Below are positions 16,498 through 25,850 of a stretch of 64,000 nt of DNA, one piece after another (position 1 is the first letter of the stretch; each line of letters starts with the position of its first letter). This DNA is from Planctomycetota bacterium. Its GTDB lineage: Bacteria > Planctomycetota > UBA1135. The notes under the pieces are model-generated. The model had not been told where the DNA came from. It saw only the letters and a list, made by a program, of their open reading frames with translations, and did not search any database. A program made the translations under genes and the position numbers. The stretch covers positions 434,001 to 498,000 of the forward strand of contig SHNF01000002.1 of NCBI GenBank assembly GCA_004295085.1, written 5' to 3'.

Positions 16498-19400
16498 CTA
16501 GCGCAGGGCTTCCAGGTACGCCACGAGATCGGCGAACTGCTCCAGGCTCAGGGGCCGGAACACGCCCTCCGGCATCAGGGACTTCTCCGCCGCCTGCACG
16601 CGCGCGCCCGGCTCCAGGACCGAGCGGATCAGCTCCGCGCGGTCGTAGCGCGCCGCGATGCCGCGCAGGTCCGGCCCCACGACTCCGCCCACCACCTTCC
16701 ATTCCGCCGGCGCGCTGACGCTGTGGCACTGCGCGCAGTTCACGCCGCGCGGATCCCGGAACAGGCGCTGCCCCTTGCCGGGATCGCCGGCGCCGCGCAG
16801 CGCGGCCTCCCGGTACGGCGCGCGCTCGCTCTCCGGATCCAGCGGCGCGTAGGCCGCCCACACGCCGGCCGGCGGCGGCTTCATCTCCAGGCTGAAGTCG
16901 AACAAGCCGCCGGTCTGGCCCACGCGCAGCACGACGCGGTGCTCGCCCCGGCTCAGCTTGAGGGTGAAGCGGTCCTGGCGCGCAGCCCAGGCCCGGTCGC
17001 CGCCGAAGCGGAACGCCTCCTCCCCGTCCACCCACACCGTGACGGAGTCGTCGCTGCCCAGCGCGAACTCGCACAGGCCCTCGGCCGGAACGAGCACGTC
17101 CGCGGACGCGTACACCACGGTGTGCTCCTGCGGCTGCACGAGCGGCAGCAGGTTGACCCGCCCGGTCGGATCCTCGGCTGCGACCTCGCGCCACCGGGCC
17201 GTGCGCTCGCCGCCTTCCCCCCAGGTCACGGTCAGCGGCGCGTCGAAGTCGAAGTTGCGCCGCGCCAGCCGCTTCTCCAGGGCGCGGAAGTCGTCCTTCT
17301 GGCGCAGCTCGAGGTGCTCGACCTCGCGCGGGAAGCCGTCCAGCAGCTGCCAGCGGCGCAGCGGCTGGAAGTCGGTGTAGAGCTGCGCCAGCTCGCGCAG
17401 CACGAACTCCGGTCGGCCTGGCTGCCTTGCCCACTCCTCCACCTCGCGCGCGCAGGCGGCGCGCACCTCCGCCAGGGCCGCGCGGCAGCGCGCGCGCACG
17501 TCGGGGTTCATGCCGGCCATGCCGTCCACGTACGCCGGCCAGGCGCGCGGGTCGGGCATGGCGGCCAGCGCCAGCGTCACATCGGGCTCCAGGTCGGGCT
17601 GCACGCGCAGCTCCAGCAGCCGCGGCACCGTGGCGCGCGCCTGCACCCGCCCCAGCCCGCGCAGCGCGGCCCGCTGCAGCTCGAGGTCCGGATCCTCCAG
17701 CAGTCGCTCGAGCAGCGGCTGCACGGCGGCCCCTTGCGCGGCCGCCAGGCCCTCCACGGCGGCCACGCGCAGCTCGCGCGCCGCATCCTCCAGGCAGGAC
17801 TGGAACAGCTCGCTCCAGTCCTGTCCGGGCAGGACGGCCAGCGCGCGCAGCGCCGCCGCCCGGCCCTCGGGCGCCGCCGCCGGATCCCGGACGGCCTGCG
17901 CCAGCGCCTGCGCCAGCTCCGGGAAGCGCGCCGTCAAGGCCACCGCGCTCTCCACGGCCACGCCGCGCACGTGGCCGGCGGTGGCCGGATCGGCCAGCAC
18001 CGCGCGCAGGACCGCGACGCCCTCGGCGTCGCGCACGCGCGCCTGCGCGCGCAAGGCCGCGATCTGGATCTGCGGGTCCGCGTGCTGCATCAGCTCGCGC
18101 AAGGCCGCCAGCGCCGGCTCCGTTCCATCCCAGTCCACCTCCAGGGCCGGCGGGCTCAGCTGCGCCGGCTGGATGCCCCACCAGACCCCGTCCCAGGGCT
18201 GCGGCAGGCGGTGCAGCGCCACCAGTGCCTCGACCGCGGCCACGCGGTCGTGCACGTCCCCGGGCCCGTGCGCCGCGAAATCGCGCAGCGCCTGCACGCT
18301 GGCGCGGCTGTACATGCCTTCCAGCGCCAGCAGCGCCTGCTGCGCCCCGGCGCGCTCACCGTCCGCGAGGCCGCGCGCGACGTCCTCGGCGCCGAGCTGC
18401 TGCAAGGCCGCCCGCGCGGTGAAGCGCAGGAACAGGTCGTGATGGCGCAGGAACGGCAGGATCGAGGCGCTGCTCGCGCGCGCGCCGCCGCGCGCCAGCG
18501 CCAGGATCGCCTCGCGCCGCAGCGCCAGCGCGCCTTCCCGCTGCAGGAGCGACTCCAGCGCGCCCGCGGCCTGCTCCGGCAGCTCCAGCCCGCCGAGGGC
18601 GCGCACCGCCTGCACCGCCACCGGCTCCTCGGCCTGCTCGGCCGCAAGGACGAGCTGGCGCGCGGCGGCGCGGGCCGGCGCGCCGGCGAGCGCGCCGGTG
18701 CGCAGGCCTTCGGCCAGCACCCACAGCGCGTGCTTGCGCGTGCTGGTGGCGAGCTTCGCGTCCTCGACCACGGACTGCGCCTGCTCCCACGCTTCCCGCC
18801 GCACCAGCTCGCGCTGCGCGTCCAGGCGCAGGCGCTGGCTGGGACTCGCCAGGCGCAGCACGAGGTCCTCGGTCTCGAGCCCGCGCGCGGCGGCGACCGG
18901 CGCGTGACCGAACGCCGGCCCGCCCTCGCGCACCACGCGCCACACCCGGCCGGGGCGCGGCTGCTTGACCGTCCAGCCGCCGTAGGCCCAGTCCGCGACG
19001 TACAAGGCATCGCCCAGCGGCGCGAAGGACAGGTCCAAGGGCCGGAACTCGGGCACCTGGCCGGCGCTCAGGAAGTCCTCGTGCTCGGCCAGCGCGAAGG
19101 TGGAGTCCTGCGGCGCGAAGCGGAAGCGGCGCACCACCCGCTGGGCCCACTCCGCGGCGAACAGGCTGCCGTCATAGGGTTCGCCCCAGCCGCCGCCGCG
19201 GGCGAACTCCGCGCCGGTGGGCGAGCCGCCGCCAAAGTCGCGGATGGGCGGCAGGAAGCGTTCCTGCGGGCCGCTGTACTTCCACGGGTAGCCGTAGTCC
19301 CCCGTGGGCACGACATGCGTGAGCCGGGTCCACCAGCCCAGCCCGTCGTCGGTGTTGTCGTAGGTGAAGAGGTTGTCGTTCTCGTCCAGCGCAGCGTCCA

Positions 19401-20814
19401 GGTGATTGCGCGTGCCGCGCGCCACGATCTCCAGCCCGCTGCCGTCGGGGCGCACGCGCACCACGCCGCCGCCGCGCAGCGTCAGCTCGCGCCCGTCGCT
19501 GCCCCGGCAGCGCGGGACCCCCTTGTCCCCCACCGACACGTACAGGAAGCCGTCCATGCCGAGCTGGATTCCCGAGACGATGTGGTCGTTGAATCCGCCG
19601 GGCCACCCGGGCGCGGCATGCCCCAGGGTCGTGAGCACGTCCGCGCGCTCGTCGGCGACGCCGTCGCCGTCGCGGTCCGCCAGCCGCGACAGGAACGGCA
19701 TGTGCATGACGACCACGTCGCCGTCGATCTCGGCCAGGCCGAACACCGCGTTCAGCCCGCGCGCCCACACGCTCCGGTGGCAGCGCCCCTGCCCGTCCCA
19801 CCAGAAGCGCAGCAGCCGGTTGAGCGGCAGGTGCGCCGGACCCGGCATGTCCATGTAGTCCTCGGCCACCAGCAGCGAGCCGTCGGCCAGAGCCAGCACC
19901 TGCGACGGGAAGAACACGTCGGGCGGCTGCGCCACCAGCTCCACGCGGAAGCCCGGCGGGCACGCCGGGCGCGGCGCATCCGCGGGCGGCTCCACCAGGT
20001 CCGGCTCCGGCCGCGGCTGCGGCTCGGCCTTCCATTCCGCGACCCCGGCCGCCCACAGGATCCCCGGCACCAGGTGGCCGCGGAAGCGCTCGTCCCTCCA
20101 CACTTCCTCGCGGTGGCCCAGCCCCGTGTAGAACACGCGGCCCTGCCCCTCGCGCCGCGCCCAGGCCAGCGCGAAGTCCCGGTCGCGCCGGCGCACCTCG
20201 GGCAGCGCAAGATCCACCGAATCCACGTCCAGGGACAGCAGCACCTGCAGGCGGTCGCGCGCGTACGGCGCCTGGAACTGATAGATCTCGTCGCTGATGC
20301 GGAACCCATCGTCCAGGTGCGCCGTCATCGGCGCGCTCGGATCCTCCACCTTCACCCTGACCTCCTGGTGCCAGGGATGCGCGTCCAGGTACGCGCCCAG
20401 CATCGCGCCGTACTCGGGACAGCCATACAAGGTGTCGGCCGCGCAGTGCACGCCGATGAAGCCCCCGCCGCCGCGCACGAATTCGAGCAGCGCGTCGCGG
20501 CCCGCCGGCGGGATCGGCACTTCCTCCGTCGTGTAGAAGAACACCGCATCGAACGCGAGCAGGTTCTGCGGCGTGAACAGTCCGACGTCGCGCGAGACCA
20601 CCGCCTCGAAGCGCCCGTCCTCCGCTCCCCAGTCGTGCAAGGACTGCTCCACCAGACTCCACTCTCCGGTCGCGGGCCGCTCCGAGACCGCGTGATGGAA
20701 GCCGGAGGACTCCGTGTACACGAGCACGCGCGCCACGCGGGCTTCCTGGGCCGGAACCGCAGCCAGCGCGCCCGCAGCCAGGACGGCAACCGCTCCTGTC
20801 ACCATTCCGGGCAT
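16498..20814 (-). CDS. ThuA – PVC-type dehydrogenase – HEAT – cytochrome c fusion protein
   Basis: About 1438 aa, with start at 20814 or nine bases later at 20805. A signal peptide (VTGAVAVLAAGALAAVPAQ) leads into a ThuA/trehalose-utilisation domain at ~20-240 (VLVYTESSGFHH, GGGFIGVHCAADTLYG). Residues ~265-630 form the PVC-type membrane-bound dehydrogenase/GSDH-like propeller (FFPSQVLALADGSLLVAEDY, NDHIVSGIQLGMDGFLYVSVGD split). HEAT-like helical repeats fill ~650-1080. A beta-rich carbohydrate-binding-like region (FALGSDDSVTVWVDGEEAF) follows, and the C-terminus is a cytochrome c domain with CAQCH near residue 1359 and SLMPEG as a likely distal Met. This is a periplasmic or surface redox enzyme family typical of Planctomycetes, probably oxidising a sugar or sugar-derived substrate. 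Substrate unknown. Confidence 0.9.
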   Translation of the reverse strand: MPGMVTGAVAVLAAGALAAVPAQEARVARVLVYTESSGFHHAVSERPATGEWSLVEQSLHDWGAEDGRFEAVVSRDVGLFTPQNLLAFDAVFFYTTEEVPIPPAGRDALLEFVRGGGGFIGVHCAADTLYGCPEYGAMLGAYLDAHPWHQEVRVKVEDPSAPMTAHLDDGFRISDEIYQFQAPYARDRLQVLLSLDVDSVDLALPEVRRRDRDFALAWARREGQGRVFYTGLGHREEVWRDERFRGHLVPGILWAAGVAEWKAEPQPRPEPDLVEPPADAPRPACPPGFRVELVAQPPDVFFPSQVLALADGSLLVAEDYMDMPGPAHLPLNRLLRFWWDGQGRCHRSVWARGLNAVFGLAEIDGDVVVMHMPFLSRLADRDGDGVADERADVLTTLGHAAPGWPGGFNDHIVSGIQLGMDGFLYVSVGDKGVPRCRGSDGRELTLRGGGVVRVRPDGSGLEIVARGTRNHLDAALDENDNLFTYDNTDDGLGWWTRLTHVVPTGDYGYPWKYSGPQERFLPPIRDFGGGSPTGAEFARGGGWGEPYDGSLFAAEWAQRVVRRFRFAPQDSTFALAEHEDFLSAGQVPEFRPLDLSFAPLGDALYVADWAYGGWTVKQPRPGRVWRVVREGGPAFGHAPVAAARGLETEDLVLRLASPSQRLRLDAQRELVRREAWEQAQSVVEDAKLATSTRKHALWVLAEGLRTGALAGAPARAAARQLVLAAEQAEEPVAVQAVRALGGLELPEQAAGALESLLQREGALALRREAILALARGGARASSASILPFLRHHDLFLRFTARAALQQLGAEDVARGLADGERAGAQQALLALEGMYSRASVQALRDFAAHGPGDVHDRVAAVEALVALHRLPQPWDGVWWGIQPAQLSPPALEVDWDGTEPALAALRELMQHADPQIQIAALRAQARVRDAEGVAVLRAVLADPATAGHVRGVAVESAVALTARFPELAQALAQAVRDPAAAPEGRAAALRALAVLPGQDWSELFQSCLEDAARELRVAAVEGLAAAQGAAVQPLLERLLEDPDLELQRAALRGLGRVQARATVPRLLELRVQPDLEPDVTLALAAMPDPRAWPAYVDGMAGMNPDVRARCRAALAEVRAACAREVEEWARQPGRPEFVLRELAQLYTDFQPLRRWQLLDGFPREVEHLELRQKDDFRALEKRLARRNFDFDAPLTVTWGEGGERTARWREVAAEDPTGRVNLLPLVQPQEHTVVYASADVLVPAEGLCEFALGSDDSVTVWVDGEEAFRFGGDRAWAARQDRFTLKLSRGEHRVVLRVGQTGGLFDFSLEMKPPPAGVWAAYAPLDPESERAPYREAALRGAGDPGKGQRLFRDPRGVNCAQCHSVSAPAEWKVVGGVVGPDLRGIAARYDRAELIRSVLEPGARVQAAEKSLMPEGVFRPLSLEQFADLVAYLEALR

Positions 20815-20885
20815 CGTAGCCGGCCCTCGACAAGGAAAGACGAGGGTCGCGGGCACCCATGCGGCGCCGGCGCGGCCGCAGCGGC

Positions 20886-23687
20886 TCAGCGGCCGAAGTA
20901 ACGGTGGCGCGCCCACAGGCCCGGGTGGGCCAGGTTCAGCTCGGTGTTGTCCTCGGCGCGCTCCAGCCATTCTTTCTGCGCGTTCCACAGGGCGGCGCCC
21001 GGGCCGGCGTTGCGCACCTGCTGCAGGAGCAGGCGGTCGAAGTTCAGCGCCGGCACGCCGCTCAAGGTCCAGCCGCTCACGATCACGCCGCGCGCGCCGG
21101 AGGTCCACAGCGCCCACACCAGCGCGTGCAATCCCTCCGAGCGCAGGCCGCCGGCGTCGGGCTGCGGGCCGGTCTCGGCGCGCGGCAGCAACACCAGGGC
21201 CGAGCCGAGGTGCAGCCCGGACAGCTCGGCGAGATCCAGGACGCCGTTCTCGCGCTTCCACGCCGCCTCGCCGTCGTCGGCGGCTTCCGGGCTGAGCAGG
21301 ATGCCGGTGGCGGAAGGCATGGCGGCGTCCACGAACACCGGCGCGCGCAGGTCCAGGAGCCGGAACTCGCCGAGCGCGCCCGTGGCATCCATCTCCTTCC
21401 ACGCGGATTCCGTCGCCGCGGCGCCGGCCAGCAGGCGCTCGCCCTCCGGCAGCAGCTCGCCGATGGCCGGGGCCGGGCCGGTGGCGTGCGTGACGGACCA
21501 GCGGGCGCGCCAGCGCGCGATCTGGTGAGCCGGTACATCCTCGGGATGCTCGTCCGGCGGCCCGACGTGCAGGGCGCCGCTGCCAGCGGCGGCGTCCTGC
21601 GGCCGCTGCAGCAGGGCGTGCACGCTGGGGGCGTAGGAGATGCGGCAGGAGCGCACCCAGAGCCCGCCCTGCGGCACGGACAAGGCCTCGAAGGGCAGGA
21701 AGGCCAGGGGCCCGTCGGCGATGACGGTCACCTCGGTGCAGCCGTTCAGCGCCTCCCACAGCGGCGCCACCAGCGCCGCCGACAGCGCCGTCAGGTCGCA
21801 GGGACGCGTGAGGTCGCGCAGCGCGGCCTGCGCGGCCTGGAGCTTCGGCTCCAGTTCCGAGGTCCGGCCCAGGCTCACCAGCCGGTCGCGCGCCGCGTCC
21901 CGGCGCAGCACCAGGCCGTAGGCCTCCTCCCCGGCCCAAGAATAGAGGAGCAGGGCTTGCCCGTCCGCGGCCAGCAGGCCGCGCGCAGCGTCCAGCGTGG
22001 CTCCTTCCGTTGCGACGAGCGACGCCCAGCGCGAGCCGCTGTCGCACAGGGACTGGCGCAGGGCGGCGAGCTGATCCTCGCGGGCCTCGCTGGGGCCCAG
22101 CGTCGCCTCGACCCGGTGCAGCTCCGCCAGGTAAGCGCGCAAGGCGGGCTCGGCCGACGCCGCGCCGCCTTCGATCCACCAGGCCAGGGCCGAGAGCAGG
22201 GCGCGCTGGCGCTGGCGCTCCAGCGCCGCGAAGGCCGCGGGCAGCTGGCCCTTCCTGGTGGCGGCCAGGCGCAGCCAGCCCAGCAGCAGCGGGGCGTCGT
22301 CGGCGCGCAGCTCGCGCGCGAAGCCGCCGTTGCGCCGCAGGGCGAGACTGGCGGGGGAAGCGTGCGCGAGCGGCGCCTCCGCCATGTCCACCAGGTCGAT
22401 CACCTCGCGCGTCACCTTGTCGCGGCGCAGCTCGGCGCCCAGGAAGCCGAGGAAGTTCTCGAGCAGATTCGGGTGGTCCGGACCAAGCCCGGCGCGGCGC
22501 AGCTCCAGCGCTTCGCGCAGGTCGGCCACGGCCTCGTCCTGCCGGCCCAGCGCGAGACGGCTCAGGCCACGGCGCAGCAGCAGGTTCACGATGACCTCGT
22601 TGCCGCGGCCTCCGAGCGCCGGCTCCAGCTCGCCCAGGGCCGCGGACGCTTCCGCCTCGGCCTGCGCGTGCCGGCCCAGCATGCTGTCCGCGCGCGAGCG
22701 CAGGTCCGACAGCGCGCCGCGCTGCAGCGGCTCGAGCTCGGCGGCGGTGCGTACGGCCAGCTGGGCGTCGAGGCGCTCCTGCGCTTCCGCGGGAAAACCG
22801 AGGTCCAGGTAGCGGCGCGCCCACTCCAGGTTCAGCAAGCTGGCGCCGGCGTCCGCCGCGGCCTCCGCCTCGAGCGCCGCCACCCAGCGGTCCAGGTCCT
22901 CCTTCGCCGCCTCGAAGTCGCCCAGCGCCGACAGCCACTCCATGTGCTGGACCAGGGCTTCCACCCAGGCCGGGGAGCCGGCGGCGCCGGCGGCTTCCAG
23001 CAGGTTCAGTGCGTGCTCCAGCAGCAGGAGCGCGGGGTCCAGGCGGCCGCGCGCGGCGAGCACGCCGCCCAGCGCGCGCACGGCGCCGGCGGTCTCCGGG
23101 TTGACGGGGCCCAGCACCTGCTCGTCGATGGCGACCGCCCACTCCAAGTGCTGCTGGGCCGCGGCCAGGTCGCCTTGCAGCGCCGCCAGCTGGGCCGCCT
23201 TCATGCGCGCCTCCGCGGCCATGGGCGTGCGGCCGTAGGTGGCCTCGAAGTCGCGCACCGCGGCCTCGGTCAGCGCGCGCGCCTCGTCCAGGCGGCCGGC
23301 GCGCTCCGCGATCTCGCCCAGGTTGCGCCGCACCATCGCGGTGCCCGGGGAAGGGTCGCCGGACTTGCGCACGACCTCCAGGGCCGCGTGGCCCACGCGC
23401 AGCGCCTCTTCGAACTCGCGGTTCTGGCTCAGCGCATAGGCCAAGTTGTTCATGGTCCGCACCACCAGCGGATCCTCCGCGCCCAGCTGCTTGCGCTCCT
23501 GCTCCAGGGCGGCGCGCAGCAGGACGACGGCCTCCGCGGCCTTGCCCTGGCCCAGCAGCGCGGCCGCTGCCTCGGCCGTGCGGTTGGCTTCCTCGACAGC
23601 GGCGCTGTTCTCCTGCGGCTGGGCCTGCGGGAGCGGAGGGAGGGTCCCGGCGGACACGAGGACGGCGGCGAGGAGGAGGTGCAGCAT
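20886..23687 (-). CDS. Exported TPR–CHAT protein with degenerate CHAT catalytic sites
   Basis: 933 aa from ATG 23687, where MLHLLLAAVLVSAGTLPPLP reads as a signal peptide; the frame opens earlier with an implausible leader. Residues ~30-500 are TPR-like helical repeats with signatures such as VEEANRTAEAAAALLGQG, VRTMNNLAYAL and VRRNLGEIAERAG. The C-terminal ~300 residues are a CHAT (caspase-like) domain, ending in the usual WARHRYFGR-type tail. The histidine strand (normally HfatHG) reads FRLLDLRAPVF, and the cysteine strand (normally LSACETG) reads LLPRAETG, so both catalytic residues appear lost. A scaffold role outside the cytoplasm is inferred. It lies 71 bases upstream of the ThuA fusion gene on the same strand. 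Confidence 0.87.
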   Translation of the reverse strand: MLHLLLAAVLVSAGTLPPLPQAQPQENSAAVEEANRTAEAAAALLGQGKAAEAVVLLRAALEQERKQLGAEDPLVVRTMNNLAYALSQNREFEEALRVGHAALEVVRKSGDPSPGTAMVRRNLGEIAERAGRLDEARALTEAAVRDFEATYGRTPMAAEARMKAAQLAALQGDLAAAQQHLEWAVAIDEQVLGPVNPETAGAVRALGGVLAARGRLDPALLLLEHALNLLEAAGAAGSPAWVEALVQHMEWLSALGDFEAAKEDLDRWVAALEAEAAADAGASLLNLEWARRYLDLGFPAEAQERLDAQLAVRTAAELEPLQRGALSDLRSRADSMLGRHAQAEAEASAALGELEPALGGRGNEVIVNLLLRRGLSRLALGRQDEAVADLREALELRRAGLGPDHPNLLENFLGFLGAELRRDKVTREVIDLVDMAEAPLAHASPASLALRRNGGFARELRADDAPLLLGWLRLAATRKGQLPAAFAALERQRQRALLSALAWWIEGGAASAEPALRAYLAELHRVEATLGPSEAREDQLAALRQSLCDSGSRWASLVATEGATLDAARGLLAADGQALLLYSWAGEEAYGLVLRRDAARDRLVSLGRTSELEPKLQAAQAALRDLTRPCDLTALSAALVAPLWEALNGCTEVTVIADGPLAFLPFEALSVPQGGLWVRSCRISYAPSVHALLQRPQDAAAGSGALHVGPPDEHPEDVPAHQIARWRARWSVTHATGPAPAIGELLPEGERLLAGAAATESAWKEMDATGALGEFRLLDLRAPVFVDAAMPSATGILLSPEAADDGEAAWKRENGVLDLAELSGLHLGSALVLLPRAETGPQPDAGGLRSEGLHALVWALWTSGARGVIVSGWTLSGVPALNFDRLLLQQVRNAGPGAALWNAQKEWLERAEDNTELNLAHPGLWARHRYFGR

Positions 23688-23735
23688 GGGTCGGACGTCG
23701 GCTTTCGGGGAGCGGATGGTATTCCTTTGGAAGTT

Positions 23736-23762
23736 GGGGCCGGCGCAGCCTGCGCCGGCCCC
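23736..23762 (-). terminator. Perfect GC hairpin downstream of the protease gene
   Basis: GGGGCCGGCGCA (23736-23747) and TGCGCCGGCCCC (23751-23762) form a perfect 12-base stem with the loop GCC. It begins 25 bases after the stop of the protease gene (minus strand) and precedes the CHAT gene. There is no T-run, as with the other hairpins of this window. Confidence 0.6.
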
Positions 23763-23786
23763 GCATAACATCGCGAGCAGACCGGA

Positions 23787-25535
23787 TCAGAGACCGTTCA
23801 CCCTCTTGGCGTTGGAGTCATGGGTGTAGACCGTGGCGCCGACGGTGCGGTCCACGCGCAGCTCGTAGTACCACAGGCCCGTGCCCATGATCTTGGTGTT
23901 GATCGTGCCGGAGCCGGCGGCGCCGGTGGTGCCGGTCTTGGCCGAAGCCAGCGGCGCGCCGACGCTGAACGGGTGGCCGTTGATCGTGGAGCCGTTCAGA
24001 TTGCGGCTGCGGTACAGGGTGAACGGCGCGCTGGCCGGGGCGCCGCTGTAGCTCAGAGTGATGGTGCTGCCGTTCAGGCCGCTGGCCGGACCGGTCAGGC
24101 TGATCGAGTTCACCGGCTCGATGATGGTGATCGGCGCCGCGTCCCAGCCGTCGGTGTCGTCGTTGAGGTCGTCGGCGTCCACTTCGTCCACGATCACGCC
24201 CACGAAGTAGCTGCCGGGCGTGGTGCTGACCGGGATGGTCGGGTTGACGCCGTTGACGCGCACCGAGCTCTTGGCGGCGAAGTCCCAGGTGAAGAACTGG
24301 TCGCTGAGCTTGGTGTCCGCCGTGGAGATGTTGTCGTTGCTGGACAGGTACACGTCCATGTCCACCGTGGCCGAGGCCGGGTTGGCGCTCGAGTTGTTGA
24401 ACACCAGATAGTTGAGGCCGGTGGTCAGCGCGCCGGCGCGCACCGGGCCCGCGCCCACGTTCGTGTCCAGCGGCACGTAGTCCACCACGGAGCCGTACGC
24501 GCCCGGGATGAAGGTGTCGCGCACGTAGGTGAACTTGCTGCTGGTCATGCGGCAGGCGCCGAAGTACTCGGAAGTCGTGTACGGCCAGGGTCCGCTGTAC
24601 GAGCAGTTGCCGTACACGTAGCGGTTGCCGGAACCGTTGATCCAGTACACGCCGGAGCCGGACGCGCCGCCGATCCAGGGCTGGGTCGGCGAGAAATCGG
24701 CCTCCATCGTGTCGGTGTACACGCGGTCGAAGTCGCCCCAGGCGTACTGGAGCGAGCTGCCCGCGAATCCGGGATAGCCGGCCATGTTGAACGTGCTGGT
24801 GTCGAAGAAGGAGTTGCTGCTGTTGTAGCCGTAGCCCAGCCAGCTGGTCAGCGCGCCCACCGGACGATCCAGGCGCACGTAGCCCTGGTCGCCGCTCCAG
24901 CTCCCGGAGACCGTCCAGCCGGTCCAGGAGCCGAGGTGGATGCCGTTGGCGGAGCCGAAGGCGTTGGCGTCGCCGTCGTACGCCGGCGTCACGACCACGC
25001 TGCCGGACCAGGTGCCGCCCGGCCCTTCGTGGACGCAGTGGCCGGCCGTGATCATGGTGCGCGCGTCGATGAGCGTGCCGGAGCAGCGGAAGCCCGACCC
25101 TCCCTGGGTGAAGCTCATGTAGCACTGCGCCGACCACGGGAAGCTCTGCGACGTGATCGTGGTGAAGCCGCCGAAGGTGCGCATGAGGCTCTCATTGACG
25201 TCGTCCGCCACCTTGGAGCCGGTCACCCAGCCGTAGGGCGCCATCGGCCCTTCCGGCACCGCCAGGAAGGTCTCCTCCCCGGTCGCCGGATTGAACGTCA
25301 CCGCCAGGTTCGGCCCGCGGTGCACGCCGGAGAACACCGGCATCGGCGCGGCCGGGAGATTGGCCAGATCCGGCGGCAGGTCCACGTGGTAGCGGGGCGC
25401 GCCTTCGTCGCCGGGTCGGGCAGGAACCACCTCGCCGGGCTGCGGCTGGGCGTCCACGGAGGGTTGCTGGGCCTGCTGGGCGGCCAGGGCCGGCACCAGG
25501 GCAGCGAACAGAATCATGCCAAGTTTGGGTTGCAT
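23787..25535 (-). CDS. Secreted trypsin-like serine endopeptidase
   Basis: 582 aa with signal peptide (MQPKLGMILFAALVPALAAQ) and a pro-region to about residue 120. The S1 protease core shows H166 in TAGHC, a disulfide candidate C151/C167, D216 in SGDQGYVRL and S292 in GGASGSG: a complete His-Asp-Ser triad in the order of V8/glutamyl-endopeptidase-like proteins. After ~350 comes a CARDB-like beta domain (VVDYVPLDTNVGAGPVRAG, STTPGSYFVGVIVD) with acidic DEVDADDLNDDTDGWD, possibly calcium-binding. A further Ig-like segment ends the protein. Likely extracellular. It stands alone between two intergenic gaps. Confidence 0.9.
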   Translation of the reverse strand: MQPKLGMILFAALVPALAAQQAQQPSVDAQPQPGEVVPARPGDEGAPRYHVDLPPDLANLPAAPMPVFSGVHRGPNLAVTFNPATGEETFLAVPEGPMAPYGWVTGSKVADDVNESLMRTFGGFTTITSQSFPWSAQCYMSFTQGGSGFRCSGTLIDARTMITAGHCVHEGPGGTWSGSVVVTPAYDGDANAFGSANGIHLGSWTGWTVSGSWSGDQGYVRLDRPVGALTSWLGYGYNSSNSFFDTSTFNMAGYPGFAGSSLQYAWGDFDRVYTDTMEADFSPTQPWIGGASGSGVYWINGSGNRYVYGNCSYSGPWPYTTSEYFGACRMTSSKFTYVRDTFIPGAYGSVVDYVPLDTNVGAGPVRAGALTTGLNYLVFNNSSANPASATVDMDVYLSSNDNISTADTKLSDQFFTWDFAAKSSVRVNGVNPTIPVSTTPGSYFVGVIVDEVDADDLNDDTDGWDAAPITIIEPVNSISLTGPASGLNGSTITLSYSGAPASAPFTLYRSRNLNGSTINGHPFSVGAPLASAKTGTTGAAGSGTINTKIMGTGLWYYELRVDRTVGATVYTHDSNAKRVNGL

Positions 25536-25850
25536 TGCAGGAGTGATCGGTTGGTTGGAATCGAGTGGATGAAGAACACGGGGCAGCCCGCGGATCCCAT
25601 CCGACCGTCACGGCCAGCGCGGGACGCCGCTTTCGTGTTCAGTAGCCTTGCTGAATCCCGATGGCGCATTACCGGCGCTTTTCCGCAGCGGCTGCACCTC
25701 TGAGGAATTGCCCCCATGCCCGCGCCGTCTCACGGGTTTTCTGGCAGGGCCGGGCCGGCCGGTGCCGGGAAGCCCTGACCCTCCCTCGAAGGCGCTTCCG
25801 GCGCGACTGCTACAGGAAAACCCGGGACATCTCCGACCTGCGGTCAGTCC
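25536..25850. other. Intergenic region, no gene recognised
   Basis: Holds the promoter region of the protease gene and the 3' end of the aminotransferase gene, both on the minus strand. It is somewhat less GC-rich than its neighbours. Short frames here have no ribosome site or family resemblance. No RNA gene or clear hairpin was recognised. Confidence 0.4.

Noticed and set aside
20815..23766. Extension of the ThuA fusion protein to 2422 codons
   Set aside because: The added part is Arg/Ala/Pro-rich shadow of the CHAT gene in another frame; a signal peptide begins at 20814.
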